A stretch of 64,000 nucleotides of DNA from Hyphomonadaceae bacterium (GTDB taxonomy: Bacteria > Pseudomonadota > Alphaproteobacteria > Caulobacterales > Hyphomonadaceae), in the NCBI GenBank assembly GCA_947478925.1, contig CANJXY010000002.1, forward strand, positions 1-64,000. The letters are read 5' to 3'. The position numbers and the translations under genes are program-made. Under the pieces are notes generated by a model, which saw only the letters and a list, made by a program, of their open reading frames with translations, searched no databases and was not told the DNA's origin. Every line of letters starts with the position of its first letter. The stretch's first letter is position 1. Positions 9,925-18,276 of this stretch are shown here, one piece after another.

Positions 9925-10249
9925 CCGCCAGCTCCAGCCTGTATCCCTTCCGGTCGCGTGACGCACGGCTCAGGACAGGTTGAGGGTCGCCACGCCGCTT
10001 TGACGCAGACTTAGGTTGATGCGGTGATTTTGGTGTCCGTCGTTAACAGGCGTGAATGTTAATCGGGGTGCGGCAACACACTGCGAATGCTGCTGTGATA
10101 GCTGGGCTTGCAATGGTTTACGGCATGGCTTGCGCGATTGTTAGCGCGCGAAAAGACGTTCAACGAAATAATGAAGCAGGCGCAAAAACAGAACGCCCGG
10201 CCGTTGCGGGCCGGGCGTCTGGATTTTGGGTCAGTGAACTAAAGAGAGA
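9925..10249. other. Intergenic region, 325 bp, between parA-like and HU genes
   Basis: No supported gene. It contains the 5' region of the parA-like gene (minus strand, near 9925-10080, with an AT-richer patch around 10050) and, at its right end, the HU terminator. Short ORFs here lack a ribosome-binding site and family resemblance. Confidence 0.5.
10181..10217 (-). terminator. Rho-independent terminator of the HU gene
   Basis: A perfect 9-bp stem, CGCCCGGCC at 10194-10202 and GGCCGGGCG at 10209-10217, with a 6-base loop. On the minus strand it is followed by TTCTGTTTTT, which fits intrinsic termination about 30 bases after the HU stop. Confidence 0.85.
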
Positions 10250-10564
10250 CTAGATCGACTCTTTGAGTTCTTTAGCGGCGCGGAAAGCGACCTTTTTGGA
10301 AGCCTTGATCTGCACCGGCTCGCCCGTCGCCGGATTGCGGCCCATGCGGGCAGCGCGCTTGCGCACAACGAGGACGCCGAGACCGACGAGGCGGATCCGG
10401 TCACCTTTTTTGAGTTGCTTGGTGATCAGCGCGACGAGGTCGTTCAAGATGGCTTCCGACTGCTTTTTCGGAATCTCGTGGTTTTCAGCGAGCGTTGCAG
10501 CGAGGTGCTTCAGGCTGACGGTGTTCTGCTTGGCTTTCGCAGCAGCTTTGGATGCAGTGGCCAT
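10250..10564 (-). CDS. HU-family DNA-binding protein
   Basis: A 104-residue histone-like protein. An Ala/Lys-rich N-terminal tail (MATASKAAAKAKQ) precedes the HU fold. The DNA-embracing arm carries GLGVLVVRKRAARMGRNPATGEPVQIKASKKVAFRAAKELKE, with the typical RxGRNPxTGE signature. HU bends and compacts DNA. The ATG at 10564 matches the usual start; 20 upstream codons are open. Its leader contains a GC-rich stem (see 10593-10622) and it ends at a strong terminator, so it is monocistronic. Confidence 0.94.
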   Translation of the reverse strand: MATASKAAAKAKQNTVSLKHLAATLAENHEIPKKQSEAILNDLVALITKQLKKGDRIRLVGLGVLVVRKRAARMGRNPATGEPVQIKASKKVAFRAAKELKESI

Positions 10565-10592
10565 TGTCTTATCGACTCCCTTGGCAAGAACC

Positions 10593-10622
10593 GCCCCCTG
10601 CATACACGTAAATACAGGGGGC
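10593..10622 (-). promoter_or_regulatory. Inverted repeat upstream of the HU start
   Basis: GCCCCCTG at 10593-10600 and CAGGGGGC at 10615-10622 form a perfect 8-bp inverted repeat with a 14-base spacer, about 30 bases upstream of the HU ATG. It could be an mRNA leader hairpin or an operator. No known regulator motif was recognised. Confidence 0.45.
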
Positions 10623-10738
10623 AAAAGCGTATAAACCCCGATTTACAAGGGAAAACGTGAATTTTCACAGCAAAAAGCCTGTAAAATCGCGCTTTTTGGG
10701 GCTGGACAGCCTGAGTGAGGACCGAAAAGGCCCGTTTT

Positions 10739-12754
10739 TCAGGGAATCAGAGCCATCTGAGTCGCGGGCCTGAGCAAGGGCCTGCGGTGGGACCAACGCA
10801 CCCAGTAAGGTGTCTCCACACGCTCAGCATAGTGAGCGTCGAGCCAGCCGGAATAAAGCGAGCGCAGACGGATCGCAGTATCCGGTTCGACGAAGAGTTT
10901 CGGCGACATGACGTGATCCGCGTCAGCGAATAGCGCTTCGGGTTTCGGGAATGTCTTGCCGTCGATCGTGCGGCCATCGTCGAACGTGATCCAGTAGCCC
11001 TCCGCCGCCCGCGTGCCCGTGAGGAAAGCGAGCGGGCTAGCGAAATCGAGATCTACCACGGTTTCGTTCGCCTTCATCAGCGGCTGGAGGTCGGCCATCG
11101 CCGCCATCAATGACGCCATGTATTCGCCGGAACGCAGATACTGTCGGCGGCCAAACACGGCAGCATTGCGGAAGGCCTGAACCTTGGTGTCCTCGTCGCT
11201 TGCCGCCTCGATACGGGCAAGGATGCTCTCACGCTCCTGCGCGAAAACGTTCTTCATGGCGGGGATGACCGCCCATGCGGGCTCGGGACGCGCTTCCTCG
11301 CGACGCGCCACGGTGGTCTGGCCGAGGAGACCTGCACTGCGATCCATCACGTAGGTGGCGGCCGGAAGGGCGAGGCTGAATGCCGCGATCAATCGGAGGG
11401 CCCGGCTCTCATCGTCGCGCAGACGCCAGATGGCGTAGGCGGAGGCGACGAGCATGGTCGGAAGGCCGGACGTCTGGGCGTTCTGGTTGATGATGAACAG
11501 GGTGCCGCCAAAGATCATCCCCGTGACCCATAGGTCAGTCGGCCTAAGGCGGCCGAGCAAGGCCATAGCGAGCATAGGCGCCAGAGCGACGAGTAGCTCG
11601 AGCATGTTGTCCTTGATAAGGCTTGCAAGATCGGCGAAGCGCAGCCCCGAGACGCGACCCACGGCGAGGATATCGGCGACATAAGCGATGAGATTGCCGG
11701 TCAGCAGACCGATCAGCGCGATGCCAGCAGCTGCACCACCAGCGCCAAACATCAGCGTGCGCCACGGCTTGGCGCCTAGATACGCGTAGAGCACCGCTGC
11801 GCCAGCAGCGATGGCGAAGTAGGAGATCTTTAGCCAGAAAAGGAAGACGAGGAGGAGCCCGAGGGTGATGATCTCAGCAAGCGGAGTTCCGTCTTCGTCG
11901 CGGCGGGGGGTAAGAAAGGCGAAGACTGCGATAAGGGCGCCCCAGCCCCAGCGGTTGTAGAACATCGCGTTGGCGAAGTTGTCGTTGACTGCGACCAGTT
12001 CGCCGGCTTCGAGCGTAACGCTGCGGGGGGCGTCATAGCCCTCCAGCATGCTCGGCACGACGATGAGGAAAACCGCGGCCACTAGCAGGGCGGTAACGGC
12101 CCCCCCGTGGCGCGCGGCACAGGCCTGGGCGCAGGCCAGACACAGCAACAAGGCCACAAAGGCTGACGCCAGCTCGATCGCGCCGGCATAGCCGCCGACA
12201 AGCTTGGCAGCGAGCCAGGGCAGATAGAGCATTGCTGCGCCGAGCGCGGTGGGGAAATCGATCGACGGGCGCTGGCCCTGTTCGATCCGCTGCATGGCAT
12301 CGAAGAAGATGAATGTGTCGTGCATCATCAGCGAAACGGCCGTGACCGGCGTCCAGACGAAGGCGACATAGCCGATGGCGAAAGCGCCCGCGTAGGCCGC
12401 AGCGACGCCGAAGCGGGCGTTGAAGGTTCGCGCGTAGACCGGCGCAGCGTTGAGGACACGGACATGCGCCAGCGTCAGCAGCAGGATCAACCCGGCAAGC
12501 GCCCCCCACTGCACCATGCCCGCAGTACGCGCGAGCCCGGCGCCATCGACGCGCTGTCCAATCCAGCCAGCCAGCCCGGAGACGTCGCCATGGTGAGCAG
12601 CCAGGACTGCTGGGCGCAGGACAAAAGCCAGCACCAGCCAGAACAGCGCAATCCAGATGAGATGATCCGTCGCCAGTCTGGCCGCTAGCGGGGCTCCAAG
12701 ATTGGACGGGCGCGGAGGCGGCGTTTCGCCTGCGGCATCGCTTGGGTCTGCCAT
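10739..12754 (-). CDS. Large polytopic membrane protein, possible glycosyltransferase-C-like
   Basis: A 671-residue protein with a Pro-rich cytoplasmic N-terminus, then about 11 hydrophobic helices between residues 30 and 480 (for example LIWIALFWLVLAFVLRPAVL, ALAGLILLLTLAHVRVL, ALVGLLTGN-type segments), and a soluble C-terminal domain of about 190 residues (EESILARIEAASDEDTKVQA onward) that is probably periplasmic. The early motif MMHDTFIFFDAMQRIEQGQRP, after the third helix or so, recalls the acidic loop of GT-C membrane glycosyltransferases, but this is inference. No specific family was recognised and the gene stands alone. Confidence 0.7.
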   Translation of the reverse strand: MADPSDAAGETPPPRPSNLGAPLAARLATDHLIWIALFWLVLAFVLRPAVLAAHHGDVSGLAGWIGQRVDGAGLARTAGMVQWGALAGLILLLTLAHVRVLNAAPVYARTFNARFGVAAAYAGAFAIGYVAFVWTPVTAVSLMMHDTFIFFDAMQRIEQGQRPSIDFPTALGAAMLYLPWLAAKLVGGYAGAIELASAFVALLLCLACAQACAARHGGAVTALLVAAVFLIVVPSMLEGYDAPRSVTLEAGELVAVNDNFANAMFYNRWGWGALIAVFAFLTPRRDEDGTPLAEIITLGLLLVFLFWLKISYFAIAAGAAVLYAYLGAKPWRTLMFGAGGAAAGIALIGLLTGNLIAYVADILAVGRVSGLRFADLASLIKDNMLELLVALAPMLAMALLGRLRPTDLWVTGMIFGGTLFIINQNAQTSGLPTMLVASAYAIWRLRDDESRALRLIAAFSLALPAATYVMDRSAGLLGQTTVARREEARPEPAWAVIPAMKNVFAQERESILARIEAASDEDTKVQAFRNAAVFGRRQYLRSGEYMASLMAAMADLQPLMKANETVVDLDFASPLAFLTGTRAAEGYWITFDDGRTIDGKTFPKPEALFADADHVMSPKLFVEPDTAIRLRSLYSGWLDAHYAERVETPYWVRWSHRRPLLRPATQMALIP

Positions 12755-12888
12755 GCTGGGGCCCCCGGCCTCGAATTCCAGCGATCTGGCCTGCCCGTGG
12801 TTAATACATTGCTGAACGGGTTCTCAGGAAAGAGCTGGTCGGCATGCCGGGCCTTGTGAATCGGTGCGGGGCAGCTGACATTAAGGGT

Positions 12889-13350
12889 ATGGCCCATGCG
12901 CACCTTGCCTGCTCTCCTCACGACCTTCCCGTCAGCCTCCTTGAGGCGGAATCGCTCTGCGAACAGCGCGGTGGACGCCTGACCCCTTTGCGGAAGAAGG
13001 TTTTGCAGCTGTTGCTGGAGTCCGAGGGGCCATCCAAGGCCTACGACCTTCTGGAACATCTGGGCGAGGATGGTGCGGCCAAGCCGCCCTCGGTCTATCG
13101 CTCGCTGGATTTCCTGCTGGAGATGGGTCTGGCGCATAAGATCGAGAGCCTGAATGCGTATGTCGCCTGCGGTCACTGGAAGCACGGTCACGCGGCGGTG
13201 TTCCTGATATGCGACAAGTGCGGGATTGCGGGTGAACTGCACGCGAACGACAGCGTGAAGAAGTTGACGCAGGAAGTTGAAGGCGTGAACTTCAAGATGC
13301 GTAGCGCCGTTATCGAGATCCGCGGGCTCTGCGAGAAGTGCGCAGCGTAA
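12889..13350 (+). CDS. zur: Fur-family transcriptional regulator, Zur-like
   Basis: A 153-residue Fur-superfamily protein: winged helix (LTPLRKKVLQLLLESEGPSKAYDLLEHL, PPSVYRSLDFLLEMGLAHKIESLNAYVAC), then a dimerisation domain with two structural-zinc CxxC pairs (CDKCG and CEKC near the end) and the Zur-type GHWKHGHAAVFLICDKCG. Zur represses zinc-uptake genes when zinc is plentiful. The frame opens at 12844; I chose 12889 because the short His-containing start fits the family, but the ribosome-binding site does not decide it. It is followed by DUF5990 one base after the stop and by a thioesterase. No zinc transporter is adjacent. Confidence 0.85.
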   Translation: MAHAHLACSPHDLPVSLLEAESLCEQRGGRLTPLRKKVLQLLLESEGPSKAYDLLEHLGEDGAAKPPSVYRSLDFLLEMGLAHKIESLNAYVACGHWKHGHAAVFLICDKCGIAGELHANDSVKKLTQEVEGVNFKMRSAVIEIRGLCEKCAA

Positions 13351-13351
13351 G

Positions 13352-13783
13352 ATGACCAATGCGCGGGACAGCAATGTCATGCTGCGCCTCTGCGTGATCG
13401 ATCCGCCGAAGGGCGTGATGCACAGCCTGCAGGGCAAGGACGGCGCAGCGGTCGATGCGCGCATGTCAGTGGGGACGACGTTGGTGTTCGAGATTCCAGC
13501 AAGGCTGGAGGCAGGCAATGTTGCCTGGCGCTTTCTCGGCGAGTTCGTACGCACGGAAGGCAAGACCCGGCGCTTCGTCTATGTCGCGACGGGTCAGCAG
13601 GCCGGACAGCATGTGGAGGGCGGTCGCCGCGCGAAGGTTGACCTGCCCGAACCGACTCCCGCCATGATCAGAGCGTCCGGTGCGGGCAGACTTGTGCTCG
13701 AGGCGAGCTATGCGGGGACCGACGCCAAGGGCGGGGCGATCTGCGCGACGGTGAAGGTGGACTGGAAAATCGTGACACTATGA
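13352..13783 (+). CDS. DUF5990 family protein
   Basis: A 143-residue soluble protein starting one base after the zur stop. The pattern LRLCVIDPPKGVMHSLQ, GTTLVFEIPARLEA, FLGEFVRTEGKTRRFVYVATGQQAG and KVDLPEPT looks like the DUF5990 family, a beta-rich fold of unknown function. Its end overlaps the next ATG by four bases (ATGA), so zur, this gene and the thioesterase are likely one transcript. No catalytic motif is evident. Confidence 0.7.
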   Translation: MTNARDSNVMLRLCVIDPPKGVMHSLQGKDGAAVDARMSVGTTLVFEIPARLEAGNVAWRFLGEFVRTEGKTRRFVYVATGQQAGQHVEGGRRAKVDLPEPTPAMIRASGAGRLVLEASYAGTDAKGGAICATVKVDWKIVTL

Positions 13784-14709
13784 TCGAGCTCTATCGTGGC
13801 AGCATCAATACGTGGGAATGCGATGAGATGGGGCACATGAATGTGCGCTTCTACATCGCGAAGATGATGGAGGGCCTGGCGGAGCTGGGCCATGCCGTGG
13901 GACTTGGGCACGCCTTCCGCACGCGCGCGCAATCGACGCTGCGGCCACGCGACCAGCATGTCCGCTTCATCAAGGAAGCTCACGCGGGCGCGCCGTTCAC
14001 GATGACGGGGTGCGTTCTCGAGGTGAGGGATACGTCGGTGCTGGTCTACCAACAGATCACGCACCAGGGCGATGAGCCATGCGCATCGTTCCGCACATGG
14101 GTCGATCATGTCGACGTGGATTCGGGTGCTCCGTTCGGGTGGACAAGCGAGACGCGAAAACGTCTGGAAGCGCTGAAGGATGAACCGCCAGCGGCAACAG
14201 CACCGCGATCGGTGGACATGGGAATCGCCGTGCGTCCATCGGCGACGATGGCGGATGCCGACGCGATAAAGGCGCCGGTGATCGGGCGTGGTGTGGTCCT
14301 GCCGCAGCAGCTCGACGTCACCGGCGTGATGATGCCGGAGTTCTTCATCGGACGTGTGTCGGATTCAATCGGCCACTTGCTGCGGCCATGGCGCGAGAGG
14401 GTCGCCGCGGGAGCGGCAACGCGGGGCGAAACGCTGCGGATGGGCGGGGCGGTGCTGGAGTACCGGATTGTCTATCGGCGCTGGCCGCGCGTGGGAGACC
14501 GGTTCGTGATCCGGTCTAGCAGCGGCTTCCAGAAGGAGAAGACGCATTCATTCGTGCACTGGATCATCGATCCTGACACGGGTCTGGCGTGGTGCACGAG
14601 TGAGGCAGTGGCCGTGTCGCTAAACCTCGACACGCGCAAGATCGTTCCGAGTTCGCCAGAGCTGATGACGTTGCTGGCCGAAGTGGCGCCTACGGGGCTG
14701 TCGGTCTGA
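13780..14709 (+). CDS. Acyl-CoA/ACP thioesterase-like protein, double hotdog
   Basis: A 309-residue protein with two hotdog domains. The first carries the 4HBT-like signature WECDEMGHMNVRFYIAKMME (Asp/Glu-GHMN) with RPRDQHVRFIKEAHAG and VLVYQQITHQGD. The second spans about 180-300 (MMPEFFIGRVSDSIGHLL, VLEYRIVYRRWPRVGDRFVIR). Such proteins hydrolyse acyl thioesters in the cytoplasm. The exact substrate cannot be read. It is last in the zur-DUF5990 run and begins at an ATGA overlap. Confidence 0.78.
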   Translation: MIELYRGSINTWECDEMGHMNVRFYIAKMMEGLAELGHAVGLGHAFRTRAQSTLRPRDQHVRFIKEAHAGAPFTMTGCVLEVRDTSVLVYQQITHQGDEPCASFRTWVDHVDVDSGAPFGWTSETRKRLEALKDEPPAATAPRSVDMGIAVRPSATMADADAIKAPVIGRGVVLPQQLDVTGVMMPEFFIGRVSDSIGHLLRPWRERVAAGAATRGETLRMGGAVLEYRIVYRRWPRVGDRFVIRSSSGFQKEKTHSFVHWIIDPDTGLAWCTSEAVAVSLNLDTRKIVPSSPELMTLLAEVAPTGLSV

Positions 14710-14712
14710 GCC

Positions 14713-14802
14713 TTACTGCCGCGGCGGCTTGCGCGAATTGAACAGGCGCAGCGCAACTGCGGCGACGACCGCGGCTATCACGAGATAGATGATCCACTTC
14801 AA
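14713..14802 (-). CDS. Small single-pass membrane protein (29 residues, TTG start)
   Basis: On the minus strand GGGGG (14810-14814) stands 7 bases before a TTG that opens a 29-codon frame: LKWIIYLVIAAVVAAVALRL, then FNSRKPPRQ and TAA. The peptide is one hydrophobic helix with a positively charged end, a classic small membrane protein layout. It fills the gap between two larger genes and its stop lies 3 bases from the convergent thioesterase stop. Function unknown. Support is the ribosome-binding site plus helix pattern only. Confidence 0.5.
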   Translation of the reverse strand: MKWIIYLVIAAVVAAVALRLFNSRKPPRQ

Positions 14803-14911
14803 GGATTGGCCCCCTGCGGCCCGAGGACCTGTGAGGACATTAGAGTGACAATTGAGAGTCGTGAAGTGTGACGCGTTGTACGGCGGGGGTTCTTCGGCCG
14901 CGTGATCCCGG

Positions 14912-15424
14912 TTAGCACGGGCTGACGGGCCAGCCCTTTGCCTCGAACTCTTTCGCGGCGGCCGTCTTGGCCGCTTTCACGAACTTCTCGAGGACAGCGA
15001 GATCGATATCGGCGAGCTTGTTGACGTAGATGCAGCCCCCGTCCCGCTTCGTTTTCCCGAGCTTATCATAAAGTACCTGCGCCTCGAGCGTGCGCGTGCC
15101 CAGATACAGGGTGATCGCCGCCTTGCGAGGGGAAAAGCCGACCAGACAGGCATCGCCCTGGCGGCCGGATTCGTACGTGTACGCGTAGCGGCCAAAGCCG
15201 ATGATGGTGGGGCCCCACATCTGCGCCTTCCAGCCGGTGGCCTTTTCGAAGATCTTTACCAGGGATGCCGCTTCAGTGCTTCGGCTGAGATTTTCGAGCC
15301 CGGCGATGAAATCCGCGACCGATACCTTTGTCGCGACCGTCTTGTTCGCTGATTTGGCTGGCTTCTTCGCCGCGACCTTTTTTGCGATCGCCTTGTTGGC
15401 CGGCGTCATGCGCTTCGAGGCCAT
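14912..15424 (-). CDS. DUF1801 domain protein with a basic N-terminal tail
   Basis: A 170-residue protein. The first about 32 residues are Lys/Ala-rich (NKAIAKKVAAKKPAKSANK), followed by a DUF1801 (YdhG-like) domain: SLVKIFEKATGWKAQMWGPTIIGFGRYAYTYESG, FSPRKAAITLYLG, KRDGGCIYVNKLADIDLAVLEKFVKAA. The function of DUF1801 proteins is not settled. The tail suggests nucleic-acid contact (inference). It diverges from the small gene at 15551 across about 125 bases. Confidence 0.85.
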   Translation of the reverse strand: MASKRMTPANKAIAKKVAAKKPAKSANKTVATKVSVADFIAGLENLSRSTEAASLVKIFEKATGWKAQMWGPTIIGFGRYAYTYESGRQGDACLVGFSPRKAAITLYLGTRTLEAQVLYDKLGKTKRDGGCIYVNKLADIDLAVLEKFVKAAKTAAAKEFEAKGWPVSPC

Positions 15425-15550
15425 CGTGTTCTCCCCTTGATGGGAACCACCTTAGACCAGTGCGTCGCACCAATTGTAGTAGTTTTCCGTCGTTAAGCGC
15501 CGTTAGGCGAATCCGGGCAGACTGACCGGCGAATCATTCATGAGGCTTCC

Positions 15551-15838
15551 ATGACCGCCCCTATCGGCTCCAAGGCCAACCCGTCGAAATACGACGCTTA
15601 CCCGAACCTAGCGGAAGATGAGCCCTACTTCGTCATCCGGGCGCATGACCTGCTGTCGAGCGCGCTGGTCGAGCTGCACGCGTATATCGGCGCGGGCCAG
15701 GCGGGCGCGGCCCATAACAAGCTGGCCGAGATCATGGCGCTGACCTCGCAGAAAGCCCCCCGCCCGTCGGACTCGCCGAAGTATCGCGAGACGTTTGCGA
15801 TCTCGGCGGCGATGGAAAAATGGCGGAACGCACAGTAG
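15551..15838 (+). CDS. Small conserved-looking hypothetical protein
   Basis: A 95-residue soluble protein: KYDAYPNLAEDEPYFVIRAHDLLSSALVELHAYIGAGQAGAAHNKLAEIMALTSQK. The segment DEPYFVIRAHDLLSSALVELHA resembles small proteins in alphaproteobacteria that start with an EPVFxLRAxD-type strand, but I cannot name a family. It ends 13 bases from the convergent SDR gene. Function unknown. Confidence 0.65.
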   Translation: MTAPIGSKANPSKYDAYPNLAEDEPYFVIRAHDLLSSALVELHAYIGAGQAGAAHNKLAEIMALTSQKAPRPSDSPKYRETFAISAAMEKWRNAQ

Positions 15839-15851
15839 GGACGCGAGACGA

Positions 15852-16625
15852 CTAGGTCGATCCAACCGTCATGCCGCCGTCGACGACCATCTCCTCCCCC
15901 GTCATATAGCTGCTTTCGTCGCTGGCGAGGAAGAGCACCGCGTTGGCGATGTCAGCTGGCATGCCCTTGCGACGGAGCGGGACGCGGAGCGCGGACATGG
16001 CGTCCAGGTCGAACGGTTCGTTCGCGCCGGGTACGACCTGCCCCCAGATCGGCGTTTCAATGAGGCCGGGGTGGATCGAGTTGCAGCGGATCCCATCCTG
16101 CATCACGGCGCATTCAATGGCGACGGATTTGGTGAAAAGACGCACGGCGCCCTTCGAGGTGCAGTAGGCGGAGAGATTGGCTGCGCCGCGCAGACCGGCG
16201 ACGGACGAGATGTTGACGATGGAGCCGCCACGATTTTTACGCATCAGCGGCAGTGATGTCTTCACGCCGAGAAAGACGCCGTCGACGTTCACGGCCATCT
16301 GGTGTCGCCACTGCTCGAGCGTGAGTTCGTGGATCAGGCCGGCGACGGCGATGCCCGCATTGTTGACCAGAATATCGAGCCGGCCTTCTGTTTTCGCGAT
16401 GCCGGCGACGATGGACGTCCATTCGCCTTCGCTGGAGACATCGTGCGCCACGAAGCGCGCCTTGCCGCCTGACTTGCGGATGCCGGCGGCGACATCTTCA
16501 CCCATCGCCTGAACATCGGTGAGAATGACGCTGGCGCCCTCGCGCGCGAGCACCTCTGCCGAGGCGCGGCCGATGCCACTCGCAGCGCCCGTGACCAGCG
16601 CAACCTTGCCCGCAACACGACCCAT
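15852..16625 (-). CDS. Short-chain dehydrogenase/reductase
   Basis: A 257-residue classical SDR. It shows the cofactor motif TGAASGIG (about 12-19), the NNAG stabilising motif, the catalytic Ser in NISSVAG and the YCTSK (YxxxK) pair, and ends with YMTGEEMVVDGGMT. The Asp at the end of beta-2 (ILTDVQ) predicts NAD(H) preference. The 3-alpha/20-beta hydroxysteroid dehydrogenase-like pattern says little about the substrate. It lies 12 bases downstream of a second SDR, so they are probably co-transcribed. Confidence 0.9.
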   Translation of the reverse strand: MGRVAGKVALVTGAASGIGRASAEVLAREGASVILTDVQAMGEDVAAGIRKSGGKARFVAHDVSSEGEWTSIVAGIAKTEGRLDILVNNAGIAVAGLIHELTLEQWRHQMAVNVDGVFLGVKTSLPLMRKNRGGSIVNISSVAGLRGAANLSAYCTSKGAVRLFTKSVAIECAVMQDGIRCNSIHPGLIETPIWGQVVPGANEPFDLDAMSALRVPLRRKGMPADIANAVLFLASDESSYMTGEEMVVDGGMTVGST

Positions 16626-16637
16626 TTTTTTCTCTCC

Positions 16638-17372
16638 CTAGCCTCTTCCGATGAAAGGCATGTTTGTCGCCATAACGGTCATGAACTGGACGTTGGAAGC
16701 AAGGGGCAGCTGCGCCATCATCAGCACAGCTTTCGCAACATCATCGACATTCATGGTTGGTTCGGGCGCTATCGTTCCGTTGGCCTGCGGCACACCCCTA
16801 GTCATTGGCGCCGCCATTTCGGTGAGCGCGTTGCCGATGTCGATTTGGCCGCAGGCAATCGAAAATGGGCGGCCATCGAGTGACAGGGATTTGGTGAGAC
16901 CGGTGATCGCGTGCTTCGTCACCGTATAGGGCATCGAACCGGGTCGCGGCGAATGCGCAGAGATCGATCCGTTGTTGATGATGCGACCGCCTTGCGGGCT
17001 TTGCGCTCTCATGTAGGCGAAGGCGGCGCGGGCGCAGAGGACCGCGCCGGTGAGGTTGACGTCGAGGACGGCGTGCCAGTCGCCCAGCGGCATCTCGTCG
17101 ATGGTTCGCGGGTGCGAGCCGCGGCCGGCATTGTTGAACAGCGCGTCGAGGCGGCCGAACTGCGCGACGGCCGACGCGAAGATGGCGTCGACCTGATCCG
17201 GCTTCGTGACGTCTCCTGGCAGGACGAGGCCGCCACGAGCGAGCCGAGCGGTTTCCTCAAGCGCATCCTGCCGGCGGCCAACAAGCGCGACGTTCCAGCC
17301 AGCAGCGACAAAAGCCGCAGAGGTCGCGCGGCCAATGCCGCTGCCTGCGCCGGTGATGAGAATTGAATTCAT
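16638..17372 (-). CDS. Short-chain dehydrogenase/reductase
   Basis: A 244-residue SDR with TGAGSGIG at residues 7-14, NNAGRGSH, and YTVTK as the catalytic Tyr-Lys pair after [17 protein letters not shown]. Basic residues after beta-2 (VGRRQDAL) predict NADP(H). The C-terminus ([23 protein letters not shown]) is typical of cytoplasmic YdfG-like SDRs. It is the first gene of the SDR pair and diverges from the GST gene at 17450. Confidence 0.9.
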   Translation of the reverse strand: MNSILITGAGSGIGRATSAAFVAAGWNVALVGRRQDALEETARLARGGLVLPGDVTKPDQVDAIFASAVAQFGRLDALFNNAGRGSHPRTIDEMPLGDWHAVLDVNLTGAVLCARAAFAYMRAQSPQGGRIINNGSISAHSPRPGSMPYTVTKHAITGLTKSLSLDGRPFSIACGQIDIGNALTEMAAPMTRGVPQANGTIAPEPTMNVDDVAKAVLMMAQLPLASNVQFMTVMATNMPFIGRG

Positions 17373-17449
17373 GGGTTACGTCCCGCTCGCGATGAACTAA
17401 CATTTCCCGATGGATCATCGGGCGCAAGTCCCGAGCATAGGAGACGCTG

Positions 17450-18076
17450 ATGCTTGTCGTGCACCATCTGAACGAGTCGCGCTCGCAGCGCATCCTGTGG
17501 CTGCTGGAAGAGTTGGGCACGCCTTACGAGATTGCGCAGCACCAGCGCGATGCGAAGACGCGCCTGGCGCCGCCCGAACTGAAGGCGATCCATCCGCTCG
17601 GCAAATCGCCGGTGATTACCGACAATGGCTTTCCGGTGCACGAGACAGGCGCGATCATCGACTATGTGATCCGGCGCCATGGCGGCGGAAAGCTCCAGCC
17701 CGATCCAGCCTCGCAAGATTACGACGTGTACGTGCAATGGCTGCACTATGCCGAAGGCTCCGCGATGCTCCCGCACATGCTGAACATGTATGTCGGGCGG
17801 CTGGGCGAGGCGGGCGCGCCGCTGCAGCCGCGCATCGAGAGCGAGATCGCGAACCATGATAGCTATGCGGACGCGCACCTGAAGGGACGGGAGTTCTTCG
17901 TCGGCGATAGCCTGACCGGCGCGGACATCAATATGAGCTTCGTGGCGGAAGTCGCGCGGGCGCAGAAGAAGCTGGAGGCGTATCCGAACTTCAACGCGTG
18001 GCTGGATCGCATGCACGCGCGTCCGGCGTGGCAACGTGCGCTTGAAAAGGGCGGAGCCTACGCGCTGGGGCGGTAA
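17450..18076 (+). CDS. gst: Glutathione S-transferase family protein
   Basis: A 208-residue soluble GST. The N-terminal thioredoxin-like domain has the catalytic region NESRSQRILWLLEELGTPYE, the cis-Pro loop GKSPVITDNG and the glutathione-contact motif ETGAIIDYV. The all-helical C-terminal domain ends with GDSLTGADINMSFVAE (N-capping box) and PNFNAWLDRMHARPAWQRA. The class cannot be fixed by eye. Neighbours are oxidoreductases, consistent with a detoxification role. Confidence 0.92.
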   Translation: MLVVHHLNESRSQRILWLLEELGTPYEIAQHQRDAKTRLAPPELKAIHPLGKSPVITDNGFPVHETGAIIDYVIRRHGGGKLQPDPASQDYDVYVQWLHYAEGSAMLPHMLNMYVGRLGEAGAPLQPRIESEIANHDSYADAHLKGREFFVGDSLTGADINMSFVAEVARAQKKLEAYPNFNAWLDRMHARPAWQRALEKGGAYALGR

Positions 18077-18111
18077 GATAGCCTGATTGCATCGACCTAT
18101 GTGACCCCGAG

Positions 18112-18253
18112 CCCTCGTGGTTCGACGGGCCCGCCCTGCGGGCGCTGCTCACCATGAGGGCTCTCCTCACCTTCGCTGGTGTTGGCATACGCTGGCGTTG
18201 GCGTAGACCTCAGGGTGAGCAGGCCCAAAGGGCCGCCCGTCGAACCATGAGGG
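18112..18253. repeat. Large imperfect palindromic intergenic element
   Basis: The left arm (18112-18160, CCCTCGTGGTTCGACGGGC onward) and right arm (18210-18253, ending GTCGAACCATGAGGG) are inverted copies of each other over about 45-50 bases, with a spacer that itself carries small GCTGGTGTTGG / GCTGGCGTTGG repeats. The element fills the gap between the convergent GST and acyl-CoA dehydrogenase genes. Its look matches repetitive palindromes (TTCGACgggc ... CTCACCcTGAGG) scattered in alphaproteobacterial genomes. It may also end transcription on both strands. Confidence 0.75.
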
Positions 18254-18276
18254 CGATAGGGATCTGAGCCTAAGCC

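Noticed and set aside
10040-10080. CtrA box (TTAA-N7-TTAA) near the parA-like gene
   Set aside because: The two TTAA sites are 12 bases apart, not 7.
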